Below are positions 9,286 through 18,217 of a stretch of DNA of 64,000 nucleotides, one piece after another; the first letter of the stretch is position 1; the number at the start of each line of letters is the position of its first letter. The stretch spans positions 457,728 through 521,727 of the forward strand of contig NZ_CANMBB010000001.1 in NCBI RefSeq assembly GCF_947495965.1, read 5' to 3'. This DNA is from an uncultured Maribacter sp. (GTDB lineage Bacteria; Bacteroidota; Bacteroidia; Flavobacteriales; Flavobacteriaceae). The translations under genes and the position numbers were made by a program. The notes under the pieces were generated by a model. The model made no database searches. It saw only the letters and a program-made list of their open reading frames with translations, and was not told the DNA's origin.

Positions 9286-10826
9286 TGAAGGTATTTACAA
9301 AAAGAATAATCCTCCTGATATTTATAGCTTACAGTATTAGCACCACTGCGCAAAAAAACAAACCAAATATTGTAGTTATTTATACAGATGATCATCGTTT
9401 TTCTGGAGTACATGCACTTGGAGGTATGACGGTACAAACACCTAATATAGACTCTTTAATTGCAAATGGTGTATCTTTTTCTAATGGCTATTTAATGGGT
9501 TCCTTTTCTGGAGCTACATGTGTGCCTAGCAGAGCTATGCTAATGACCGGAAGAAATGTTTTTGAATTACAAGGACAAGGAAATACCATTCCTTCGGAAC
9601 ACAAAACCATGGGCGAAATTTTTAAAGAAAATGGATATCACTCCCAAATTGTTGGAAAATGGCATCAAGATAATGCCTCTTTACATCGTTCTTTTAACGA
9701 TGGAGAAAAAATAATGGGCAGAGGAGTCTATTTAACAGATCACTTTAGAATGCCATTATGGGACTGGGACAAAAAAGGTAAGTTTTCAAAGGAAGATGCC
9801 TATCTCTTAACCTATAATGAAGAAGGAAAAACGGTTAGAAGACCTTTAAATAAAAATGATAAAAGAGGACCAACGGGAACAGAAGAAGATGGTCCGCACA
9901 CTTCTGAAATTTTTGCAGAAGACGCATCTAAATTCATCAAAAAATATAAAAAGAAAAAACCATTTTTTATGTACTTGGCTTTCCATGCACCGCATGACCC
10001 AAGACAAGCCCCACAGGAGTATAGAGATATGTATCCACCAGAAAAAATAGAGCTACCCCCCTCCTATTTAGCACAACATCCTTTTGATAACGGACATATG
10101 GTTTTACGTGATGAGGAACTTGCAGCATGGCCAAGAACACCAAAAATTGCAAAACAGCAATTAGCAGATTATTATGCAATTATCACACATCTAGATGTGC
10201 AAATAGGAAAAGTAATTACCGCTCTAAAAGAAAGTGGTGCTTATGACAATACCTTAATTGTATTTGCCGGAGATAGTGGTTTAGCAGTTGGGAACCATGG
10301 TTTACTAGGGAAACAAAACATTTATGATGAGGATGGTGTTCATATCCCATTTGTTTTCTCCGGAAATTTAATAAAAGATAAAGGTTCTAAAAGAGATGCT
10401 CTAGTTTATAATTTTGATATTTTACCTACCTTATGTGAGTTTACCAATACTCTAAAACCAGCATCGGTTACCGGAAAAAGTTTATTACCAGTAATTAACA
10501 AAGAAACCAATTCTGTTAGGGACTATACCTTCCATGCTTATAAACAATTCCAAAGAGCATATAGAAAAGGAGACTATAAACTTATTGAGTATGTAAGAGC
10601 TAAAGATTTTCATAAGAAAAACGGGGAATCTATAAGAGGCTCTAGGGTAACACAACTCTTTAATATTACAAAAGATCCTTGGGAAGTATATGACCTTTCT
10701 TTCTTTCCTGAATATGCAGAAACCGTTAAAGTTATGCGCAAAGAAATGAAAGAAAAAGCACAAGAGCTAGGGGACAAAAAAGCTAATATAGAAGGTGAAA
10801 AATATGGCTTTTGGGAATTTTATTAA
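9285..10826 (+). CDS. S1-family sulfatase, secreted
   Basis: The 513-residue protein has a signal peptide ending near STTAQ and one sulfatase domain. IVVIYTDDHRFSG provides the metal aspartates, and CVPSR at 79-83 is the formylglycine signature (Cys79). GKWHQ, FHAPHDPRQAP and GKQNIYDEDGVHIPFV are also typical. The metal-site segment reads GDSG, with Ser where SDNG, SDHG or SDQG is usual. Near the C terminus the TQLFNITKDPWEVYDL block is the common sulfatase tail. It is coupled to the GH28 before it through a one-base overlap, suggesting that desulfation and GH28 cleavage act in sequence. Subfamily not assigned. Confidence 0.92.
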   Translation: MKVFTKRIILLIFIAYSISTTAQKNKPNIVVIYTDDHRFSGVHALGGMTVQTPNIDSLIANGVSFSNGYLMGSFSGATCVPSRAMLMTGRNVFELQGQGNTIPSEHKTMGEIFKENGYHSQIVGKWHQDNASLHRSFNDGEKIMGRGVYLTDHFRMPLWDWDKKGKFSKEDAYLLTYNEEGKTVRRPLNKNDKRGPTGTEEDGPHTSEIFAEDASKFIKKYKKKKPFFMYLAFHAPHDPRQAPQEYRDMYPPEKIELPPSYLAQHPFDNGHMVLRDEELAAWPRTPKIAKQQLADYYAIITHLDVQIGKVITALKESGAYDNTLIVFAGDSGLAVGNHGLLGKQNIYDEDGVHIPFVFSGNLIKDKGSKRDALVYNFDILPTLCEFTNTLKPASVTGKSLLPVINKETNSVRDYTFHAYKQFQRAYRKGDYKLIEYVRAKDFHKKNGESIRGSRVTQLFNITKDPWEVYDLSFFPEYAETVKVMRKEMKEKAQELGDKKANIEGEKYGFWEFY

Positions 10827-10869
10827 CCTTTAAAAATTTTATTTAACTACTCATAAAAACTAACTAAAA

Positions 10870-12291
10870 ATGAAAAACTTAAGTCGTAGAAATTTTATAA
10901 AAACTACAGGGAAAGCTACTGCTGGAATAGCAATTCTTCCTAATCTATTAAGTGCTTCGCCAAATAGCACTGTTAATGTAGCTGTTATTGGTGTTGGTGG
11001 AAGAGGAACAAATAATTGGACACAAATTCAAGGTTTATACCCAATTTCTAAGGAAGATAAAACAAAACTTAGAAAACCTCATAAGCATGTAAATATTGTT
11101 GCTTTATGTGATGTAGATGATTTTGCGTTAGACAAAGCTTCCTCTCTAATCCCAAAAGCAAAAAAGTTTAAAGATTTTAGAGTTATGCTAGATAAGATGC
11201 ATACGCAAATAGATGCGGTAATAGTTTCTACTCCAGACCACACACATTTTGCGGCTACCATGGCAGCTATGGAAATGGGAAAACATGTCTATGTGGAAAA
11301 ACCGCTAGCGCATAATATTTGGCAATTAAGAACCTTAAAAAAAGCAGAAAAACACTATGGCGTTATTGCGCAAATGGGAAACCAAGGGCATGCATCAGAT
11401 GGTATACGAAATGTAAAAGAATGGTATGACCAAGGATATTTAGGTGAAGTAAAAGAAGTATTAGCTTGGTTTAATGGCCCTAGATTTGAATGTGGTACTA
11501 AAGGATGGTTCTGTAAACCAGATTCTTTCCCACCTGCAGCGCAACCTATTCCTGAGAATATGGATTGGGATTTATGGTTAGGCCCTGCTAAAGATAGACC
11601 TCATAACACACAATATACAAGAAGATTTTGGCGCTCTTACTACGAATTAGGAAATGGAATGTTAGGAGACTGGGGATGCCATACCTTAGATGCCCCATTT
11701 TGGTCGCTAGATTTAGGTATGCCTACAACTGTAGAACCTTTACACGCTAAACTTAGTCAGGCTCCAAATTCTTTTTTGTCCGATGAATCTATTTTACGCT
11801 ATCAATTCCCTGAAAGAGAGAATAAACCACCAGTTACTCTAACCTGGTACGAAGGAGGTAAAAAACCAGAAATACGCCCAGAATGGGGAATGGAAAAACT
11901 TGGAGGTAATGGAATGTTAATGATTGGGGAAAAAGCTACTGTAATGACTGGCGGAAGACCTAACGATGCCAGAATTCTTATGCCAAAAGAAGATTGGCAA
12001 GCTTTTAATAAGAAAGGATGGGATAAAACTATTCCAAGAATCCCAAGAGAAAGTCCGCATGATGAGTTTATTGCTGCTATAAGAGGCAAAGGCCCAAAAC
12101 CAGGTTCTAATTTTGCATATGGAGCAGACTTAACTGAAATGTCTTTACTTGGTGTTTTTGCACAAAGATTTAACACCAAAATAGAATACGACGCAGCTAC
12201 CATGAAGGTTACTAACCAACCAGGATTACAAGCCTATATTAAAGAAGAGGTTAGAGATGGTTGGGCATATGGAGAAAACTTGTGGAAATAA
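10870..12291 (+). CDS. Gfo/Idh/MocA-family oxidoreductase with Tat signal
   Basis: The 473-residue protein starts with a twin-arginine signal (SRRNFIKTTGKATAGIAILP), so it is probably exported folded to the periplasm with its cofactor bound. A Rossmann fold follows (VAVIGVGGRGTNNW near residue 36), and EKPLAHN at 143-149 holds the family lysine (Lys144). The C-terminal half has the alpha/beta oxidoreductase domain with WGCHTLDAPFWSLDLG. Relatives are NAD(P)-dependent sugar dehydrogenases or, as in GH109, glycosidases that use NAD without net redox change. The Tat signal and bound-cofactor chemistry would allow either. It lies between sulfatases, so a sugar from the same glycan is the likely substrate; reaction unknown. 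Confidence 0.88.
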   Translation: MKNLSRRNFIKTTGKATAGIAILPNLLSASPNSTVNVAVIGVGGRGTNNWTQIQGLYPISKEDKTKLRKPHKHVNIVALCDVDDFALDKASSLIPKAKKFKDFRVMLDKMHTQIDAVIVSTPDHTHFAATMAAMEMGKHVYVEKPLAHNIWQLRTLKKAEKHYGVIAQMGNQGHASDGIRNVKEWYDQGYLGEVKEVLAWFNGPRFECGTKGWFCKPDSFPPAAQPIPENMDWDLWLGPAKDRPHNTQYTRRFWRSYYELGNGMLGDWGCHTLDAPFWSLDLGMPTTVEPLHAKLSQAPNSFLSDESILRYQFPERENKPPVTLTWYEGGKKPEIRPEWGMEKLGGNGMLMIGEKATVMTGGRPNDARILMPKEDWQAFNKKGWDKTIPRIPRESPHDEFIAAIRGKGPKPGSNFAYGADLTEMSLLGVFAQRFNTKIEYDAATMKVTNQPGLQAYIKEEVRDGWAYGENLWK

Positions 12292-12328
12292 TAGTTTTTA
12301 ATTACTCAAAAACCTTCAAAAAAATACT

Positions 12329-13807
12329 ATGAAAAACTCACAAGTTATATGGATATTATTTCTAATACTTCCATTAACCATCTTAGCGCAGGAAACTAAG
12401 CAAAATATTGTATGGATATTTTCTGATGACCATTCCTACCAAACTATAGGAGCATATGGTGGCAACCTGCAATTCCTAAACCCTACTCCCAATATAGACA
12501 AACTAGCAGAACAAGGAATGCGGTTTGAAAGGAGTTATGTAGAAAATTCTATTTGCGCTCCAAGTAGAGCAGCATTGCTAACTGGTAAAATGAGCCATTT
12601 GCATGGTAAAACTATAAATAGGAAAGAAGCAGTTTTTAATCATGACCAACAACAATTCCAAAAAATATTACAACAAAATGGATACCAGACAGCTATGATT
12701 GGTAAAATTCATTTGGATGGAAAAATGCAAGGTTTTGATTATTGGGAAGTTTTACCTGGGCAAGGAAAGTACTACAATCCCCAATTTATTACAGAAGAAG
12801 GAGAAACCAATTATAAAGACCGTTATGTTACCGAAGTTATAACAGAACGTGCCTTAAATTGGTTAGAAAAAGAACGTGATAAAAGCAAACCATTTATGGT
12901 AATGATACATCACAAAGCACCACATCGTAATTGGGATCCTGCTAAACAACATATGGATTTGTATGAAGATATAAAAATACCTGAACCCAATAATTTGTTT
13001 GATGATTATAGCACAAAAGCTACGCCAGTGCATAATCAAGAATTAGATATTGCTACAAGCATGAATTTAACTTCGGATTTAAAGGCCTCGGGAGATCGTT
13101 ACAAAAATGATAATCGATTTACTGCACGTTACCAAAAAATTGCAAGTGGAGAATTAAAGGGTAAAGATTTAGTACGTTGGAAGTATCAAACCTATATGAA
13201 AGATTACCTACGCTGCATTAAATCTGTAGACGAGAGTGTAGGGCAAGTAGTAAAATCTCTTAAAGAGCAAGGCTTAGATAAAAATACAATTGTAATATAC
13301 TCCTCGGACCAAGGCTTTTACATGGGAGAACATGGTTGGTTTGACAAACGTATGATGTATGAAGAATCTTTTAGAACTCCACTAATAGTAAAATGGCCTG
13401 GAAAAATTAAACCCGGTAGCGTTAATACAGATTTAGTACAAAATATTGACTTTGCAGAAACATTTTTAGATATAGCTGGAGCTCCTATTCCTAAGGACAT
13501 GCAAGGAAAAAGTATTGTTCCATTATTAGAAGGAAAAAAACCAAAAGATTGGCGTAAATCATTGTACTATCACTATTATGAATATCCTGGTGCGCATGCA
13601 GTAAGAAGACATGAAGGAGTTGCAACAAAAAAATACAAACTTATAAGATTTTACGGGCCTGATGTACTAAACAATGAGGAATGGGAATTTTATGATTTAG
13701 AAAAAGACCCTTCTGAAATGAATAATATATATAGTAATACCTCCAAAACGGTATCTAAACTAAAAAAAGAACTCACTAAACTTCGTAGAGAATACAAAGT
13801 AGAATAA
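12329..13807 (+). CDS. S1-family sulfatase, S1_11-like (possible 6-O-sulfatase)
   Basis: The 492-residue secreted protein (signal ending TILAQ) carries IVWIFSDDHSYQTIG, CAPSR at 76-80 (Cys76 becomes formylglycine) and GKIHLDG. The segment SSDQGFYMGEHGWFDKRMMYEESFRTPLIV is the hallmark of the group holding N-acetylglucosamine-6-sulfatase and bacterial S1_11 enzymes. In gut Bacteroides an S1_11 enzyme removes the 6-sulfate of L-galactose in porphyran, which fits the GH117, GH29 and GH2 genes here. The 6-O position is therefore inferred from family, not seen. Downstream lies a 141-bp gap with a stem (TATGCCAT/ATGGCATA) lacking a clear T-run. Confidence 0.92.
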   Translation: MKNSQVIWILFLILPLTILAQETKQNIVWIFSDDHSYQTIGAYGGNLQFLNPTPNIDKLAEQGMRFERSYVENSICAPSRAALLTGKMSHLHGKTINRKEAVFNHDQQQFQKILQQNGYQTAMIGKIHLDGKMQGFDYWEVLPGQGKYYNPQFITEEGETNYKDRYVTEVITERALNWLEKERDKSKPFMVMIHHKAPHRNWDPAKQHMDLYEDIKIPEPNNLFDDYSTKATPVHNQELDIATSMNLTSDLKASGDRYKNDNRFTARYQKIASGELKGKDLVRWKYQTYMKDYLRCIKSVDESVGQVVKSLKEQGLDKNTIVIYSSDQGFYMGEHGWFDKRMMYEESFRTPLIVKWPGKIKPGSVNTDLVQNIDFAETFLDIAGAPIPKDMQGKSIVPLLEGKKPKDWRKSLYYHYYEYPGAHAVRRHEGVATKKYKLIRFYGPDVLNNEEWEFYDLEKDPSEMNNIYSNTSKTVSKLKKELTKLRREYKVE

Positions 13808-13948
13808 AACTATGCCATACCACAAAATAAATAATGGCATAACTATTTGTTAGGACTAGACATATACTATAAAAACAAAACCATTTGTTTACGTAGTACT
13901 TATTTTCATGAAATAACTTTACGATTATACTAATAGTAAAATATAATC

Positions 13949-16549
13949 ATGTTAAAATTAACATATACTAGTCTCTTAATTTTGTTAGTTATTTTTCAGT
14001 TACAGTGTCAAAATAAAGAAACCTCAACAAGTTCTTTTTTTAAAAAAATAAAAACAGAAAAAACACTTTCCGACCCTTCGGTGGAATGGAAAAATTTTGG
14101 TCCAGGAATGTCGGGCTATAATGAAGAGTTCTGGTGCCACCCAACAGATGAAAATGTGATGTTCATGGGGCCAGATATGCACGTTTCTTACGGAACATGG
14201 GATAACGGAAAATCATGGCATTCTATTAAAGACTATGATGGCGACGGCAAAGATTTGGAGCGTGTTCTAGACATTGTTTTTTCTACTCAAAACCCAGATT
14301 TTGGTTTAGCATTAGAACGTAGAGGAAAAATTTTTAAAACTACGGACAGAGGTCGAAGTTGGAACTTAATTTATACTATTCCTGGAGCAAATAAATCTAG
14401 TTATAATGCACACACCAAAATGGCTATTCATCCAACTAATGATGATATATGGTTTGTAGGAGCTGGAGATTTTTGGAATGTAAAAAACAACCATCGTTCT
14501 AAAGAATTTATTCATGGTAAAAAAAACGATAGAGCAAGTTACGGTTATGTTTTAAAAACTGTTAATCATGGTAAAACATGGAAAAAAGTAGCTCATAATA
14601 TTTCCAAAGATTTAGATGTTGCCAGAATTATTGTTAACCCTGCAAAACCAAATAACATATACATTGCTACAAGTCATGGTTTTTTTGTGAGTAAGGATAC
14701 TGGAGACACGTGGAATCCTAGCAAAAAAGGATTGCCTAATAATTTACCTAGAGATTTAACATCTTACTACAACCCTAAAACTAAAGAGTTTATTTTATAC
14801 TTGGTAGAACAAACTGTATATGAACCAAACGGAAAAAGTATAACAACAAAAGGTGGGGTTTATAAAAGCATAAATGGTGGAGAAAGTTGGGAAAATATAA
14901 CAGGAAATCTTGGTGTAAATTACAATAAAATTACTGACAAATCTCATAGAAGTAATTACCACAAAATGCTCAGTTATTGGTTTGGAAAAAACTCAAAAAG
15001 TACTTACCCAAAATTTCCAGAAAACACTTATTCCATATTTAATAGAATTGTAGTAAACCCATTAAATAAAGATGAGATTTATTTAGTTGCTAATCAGCGT
15101 CATGATAAAAGTTTTGGGCCAGGAGATGCCTGGAAAACAGAAGATGGTGGAAAAAGTTGGAAAATATGTGCTCGCGCAGGAAACTATTGGAACCAAAATA
15201 AAGATAAAGCCTATTGGGTAAGTAAAGGTTTTGAAACTGGTGCTAACGTAGAATTTTCTCATGTAGGCATAGCTAATGCAGAACAAAATGAAACAAGATT
15301 TGGAAGTAGAAGTTTAGCAATAAATTCTAAAGGAGAAGTTTTTATTGGTGTACAACAACAAACACAACGATCAAACGATGGTGGTAAAACTTGGAAACAA
15401 GTAGATGATTATGAAACGGAACCAGGTAGTAATACTTGGGTAGGTCGTGGAGATAGTAATTTACCTGGACGTTTTATGTTGTTAGAAACAGGTATTAAAG
15501 ATCGTTACTTACTTTGTAGTGGAGAACATGGTTTATGGGAGACTGCCCCATTAGGAAAGTATCCAGATAAAAATGCGGTAGCAGTAAAACAAATAGAAGG
15601 TCAGGTACACGACCACAGCGGAAATCATGGAGCACATTCAATTTCTACCGTTGCCGTTCATCCAAAAGATCCAAATACTATTTACATTTTAATGTGGCGT
15701 CAAGAACATAGAGGCAAGTTTAGAAGAAGTACTGATGGCGGAAAAACTTGGGAAAATATAGCCACAATTTTTGAAGCAGATAATGGACCTTGGGAAGATT
15801 TAGGATACCAATATTCTTTAACTATTGATCCTGTAAACCCTGAAAATATTTATTTCTGTGCTATTAGAAGACCAATTCAAGAAGTTGGAGGAGGAAGTAA
15901 AGGGAAACTAACCAAAGGTGATTATGGGGTGTATCATTCATCTGATGGAGGTTATACTTGGAACTTAAAAAATAATGGCCTGCCAAAGAATGCAAGTGTA
16001 CGAAGAATTGCAATGCACCCAGATAACCCAAATACATTATACGCTTGTTTAAATAAAAGAGAAAAAAAAGACCCTTCGGGGTTATACATTTCAACAGATA
16101 AAACAAAATCATGGAAAAAGATGAGAATTCCTTCAGAAATTGAAGGTGTTAATAATATTTTCATTGATAGAAACACTAAAGACATGTATTTATCTGCGGG
16201 TTATAGAGTAGGCTCTATTGAAACAGGTGGAGTTTGGAAAAGCACAAACAATGGTAAATCTTGGAAAAAATTCTTTAACGCGCCTTACGTATGGCAAACA
16301 GAAGTCTCTCCAATAAATCCAAAATTAATTATGGTAAATGTTCCTGCTCAAGTTAGTACTATGTTTAATCAATTTAAAAACCCTGGAATTTATTTAACAA
16401 AAGACGGAGGAAAAAGTTGGGCCAAGATTAATAAAGGAATAGGACAACCAGATAAAATGGTGGATATAAAATTTGACCCTTATAATAAAAATATTATTTG
16501 GTGCGCCGGATGGGGAAGCGGTTGGTTTAAAGCAACTTTAAATAAATAA
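13949..16549 (+). CDS. BNR/Asp-box repeat beta-propeller lipoprotein (VPS10/GH74-like)
   Basis: The 866-residue protein has a probable lipoprotein signal (Cys20, LQLQC being a weak lipobox). It is filled with Asp-box repeats of the form [ST]xDxGxTW or close variants: TDRGRSW, VNHGKTW, INGGESW, EDGGKSW, NDGGKTW, TDGGKTW, SDGGYTW, TNNGKSW and KDGGKSW. These mark two tandem seven-bladed propellers as in VPS10/sortilin and GH74 proteins. Many such proteins in Bacteroidota are annotated as sialidase or xyloglucanase-like without proof, and I do not see a sialidase FRIP motif. It may bind or cleave the glycan at the surface. Its place amid sulfatases supports a role in the same pathway. Function not established. 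Confidence 0.8.
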   Translation: MLKLTYTSLLILLVIFQLQCQNKETSTSSFFKKIKTEKTLSDPSVEWKNFGPGMSGYNEEFWCHPTDENVMFMGPDMHVSYGTWDNGKSWHSIKDYDGDGKDLERVLDIVFSTQNPDFGLALERRGKIFKTTDRGRSWNLIYTIPGANKSSYNAHTKMAIHPTNDDIWFVGAGDFWNVKNNHRSKEFIHGKKNDRASYGYVLKTVNHGKTWKKVAHNISKDLDVARIIVNPAKPNNIYIATSHGFFVSKDTGDTWNPSKKGLPNNLPRDLTSYYNPKTKEFILYLVEQTVYEPNGKSITTKGGVYKSINGGESWENITGNLGVNYNKITDKSHRSNYHKMLSYWFGKNSKSTYPKFPENTYSIFNRIVVNPLNKDEIYLVANQRHDKSFGPGDAWKTEDGGKSWKICARAGNYWNQNKDKAYWVSKGFETGANVEFSHVGIANAEQNETRFGSRSLAINSKGEVFIGVQQQTQRSNDGGKTWKQVDDYETEPGSNTWVGRGDSNLPGRFMLLETGIKDRYLLCSGEHGLWETAPLGKYPDKNAVAVKQIEGQVHDHSGNHGAHSISTVAVHPKDPNTIYILMWRQEHRGKFRRSTDGGKTWENIATIFEADNGPWEDLGYQYSLTIDPVNPENIYFCAIRRPIQEVGGGSKGKLTKGDYGVYHSSDGGYTWNLKNNGLPKNASVRRIAMHPDNPNTLYACLNKREKKDPSGLYISTDKTKSWKKMRIPSEIEGVNNIFIDRNTKDMYLSAGYRVGSIETGGVWKSTNNGKSWKKFFNAPYVWQTEVSPINPKLIMVNVPAQVSTMFNQFKNPGIYLTKDGGKSWAKINKGIGQPDKMVDIKFDPYNKNIIWCAGWGSGWFKATLNK

Positions 16550-16574
16550 TTAAAAAACACTAAAATTTAAATTA

Positions 16575-18173
16575 ATGAGAATAAATCTAGTTTTAATGGT
16601 TTTTGTACTGTCTTTTTTAACAGGGCATGCGCAAAAAAAGCCAAATATAGTACTGCTTTTTGCAGATGATATTAGTGCCAGAGAATTACCAATTTATGGT
16701 TCAACAGTTTGGAGTCCGCCAGAAGGAGGAACAACATCTAACTTAAAATATAAAGCGGAAACACCAGTTTTAGATAAAATAGCTAATGACGGTTGTTATA
16801 TTAAAACTGCATGGGCATCTACCGTTTGCGGTCCAAGTAGAGCTATGATGATGACTGGCCGTTATGCCCATTTGCATAAATGGTGGCATAACAAAGACAA
16901 AGGAAAAGCACCTAACGGAAAAGGAAGTTGGAATTTGTATGATAGTTCTCCACATTCTATTGCTCATGTTGCAAAAGCTGGAGGGTATGCCACTTTTTGG
17001 GCAGGAAAAACGCAAATGAATATTGATGGGTTCCCTTTTGATGAAGGTTGCTTTACTCCTGGCGAAGGCTCTTATAACACACCAATACCTACCACAGATT
17101 TTAGATTAGAAACAAGAAAAATAAATGGCAAGAAAAAGATTTTTAATGCGGACACCAATAAACCAATTCATAAAAAAAGTTATGTACAATCTGGTTGGTA
17201 TTGGAAACCTCATGTACAGTTAATGAATTACCCTAAAACGGAAGAAAAGTTTGTGTGGTGGCCAAATGATGAAAAATCTAAAAAAAGGTTTGGATTAAAA
17301 ACTTTTGGTCCAGACATAGAATTGGAATTTACCTTTGATTTTATGGAAAGAAAAGCCAAAGAAGGCAAGCCTTTTTTCATATACCACACAAGTCATTTAG
17401 GTCATGATGCTTGGGATTTTTTAAACCCGAGTACTAAGGGTAAATGGCCAGGGACACCAAAGATTAATTGGGATGGCAAAAAATATACACGTACAACACC
17501 TAAAGTAACTGGAGATAATGGTGTTTACAATGATTATGGTACTATAACTATAAATGGAATTCACACCCATGTTAATTATTTAGATTATCAAGTATGGCAA
17601 TACCTTAACAAATTCAAAGAATTGGGTATTGAAAACAATACTATCTTCATTTTTTGTGCAGATAATGGCACTAGTGGTTACGGTAAGTCTAGTCCCGTTT
17701 CTCAAAAAGGAACACATGTACCACTAATTATTTATGCTCCAGGAATGAACTTAACCAAAAAAGGGATGCAAAATGCACTAGTTAATATTGCCGATTTAGT
17801 ACCTACAATTGCTGAATTTGGTGGTGTTACAATTCCAGATTCATATGAAATTAATGGAGAAAGCTTAGTGCCTTTTTTAACTACAAATAAACCTAATCAC
17901 AGAGAATGGGTATATGGATATCATAAAGAAACTACTATTATTCGGGGAGATTTGGTTATGAAAGATGGTAATGATGTTTGGTATGATGTAAGTGAGTACC
18001 CAAAAGATTTAATTAGTTTTCCAAAAATCAAAGATTGGAACATGGTATCTGCTGCTCATAGAAAAGAGCGTGATGTACTAAAAAAAGTTATTCCAAATTT
18101 TGATTTACATGCAACAGAGCATGATGCTCCTAAAGGAGGTTATGGTAAAGTAGAAAAGTTACAAGTAAATTAA
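16575..18173 (+). CDS. S1-family sulfatase, secreted
   Basis: The 532-residue protein has a signal ending TGHAQ. IVLLFADDISARELPIYG gives the metal aspartates and CGPSR at 85-89 the formylglycine signature (Cys85). FCADNGTSGYGK and SQKGTHVPLIIYAPGM complete the metal and sulfate-site segments. The stretch between about residues 100 and 260 is unusually rich in Trp, Tyr and Lys (HLHKWWHNKDKG, WYWKPHVQLM, KFVWWPNDEK) and may form a substrate cleft for a larger oligosaccharide. It starts 25 bp after the BNR protein and ends 44 bp before another sulfatase. Subfamily not assigned. Confidence 0.9.
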   Translation: MRINLVLMVFVLSFLTGHAQKKPNIVLLFADDISARELPIYGSTVWSPPEGGTTSNLKYKAETPVLDKIANDGCYIKTAWASTVCGPSRAMMMTGRYAHLHKWWHNKDKGKAPNGKGSWNLYDSSPHSIAHVAKAGGYATFWAGKTQMNIDGFPFDEGCFTPGEGSYNTPIPTTDFRLETRKINGKKKIFNADTNKPIHKKSYVQSGWYWKPHVQLMNYPKTEEKFVWWPNDEKSKKRFGLKTFGPDIELEFTFDFMERKAKEGKPFFIYHTSHLGHDAWDFLNPSTKGKWPGTPKINWDGKKYTRTTPKVTGDNGVYNDYGTITINGIHTHVNYLDYQVWQYLNKFKELGIENNTIFIFCADNGTSGYGKSSPVSQKGTHVPLIIYAPGMNLTKKGMQNALVNIADLVPTIAEFGGVTIPDSYEINGESLVPFLTTNKPNHREWVYGYHKETTIIRGDLVMKDGNDVWYDVSEYPKDLISFPKIKDWNMVSAAHRKERDVLKKVIPNFDLHATEHDAPKGGYGKVEKLQVN

Positions 18174-18217
18174 AAGAACTTTCAAAATAATAGAAAATCT
18201 AAACTAAAATAAAGACT

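Noticed and set aside
11802..12203. Minus-strand frame of 133 codons
   Set aside because: Antisense to the oxidoreductase C-terminal domain; no independent support.
13811..13841. Stem TATGCCAT/ATGGCATA after the S1_11-like sulfatase as a terminator
   Set aside because: The loop is about 15 bases and no T-run follows, so I do not call termination.
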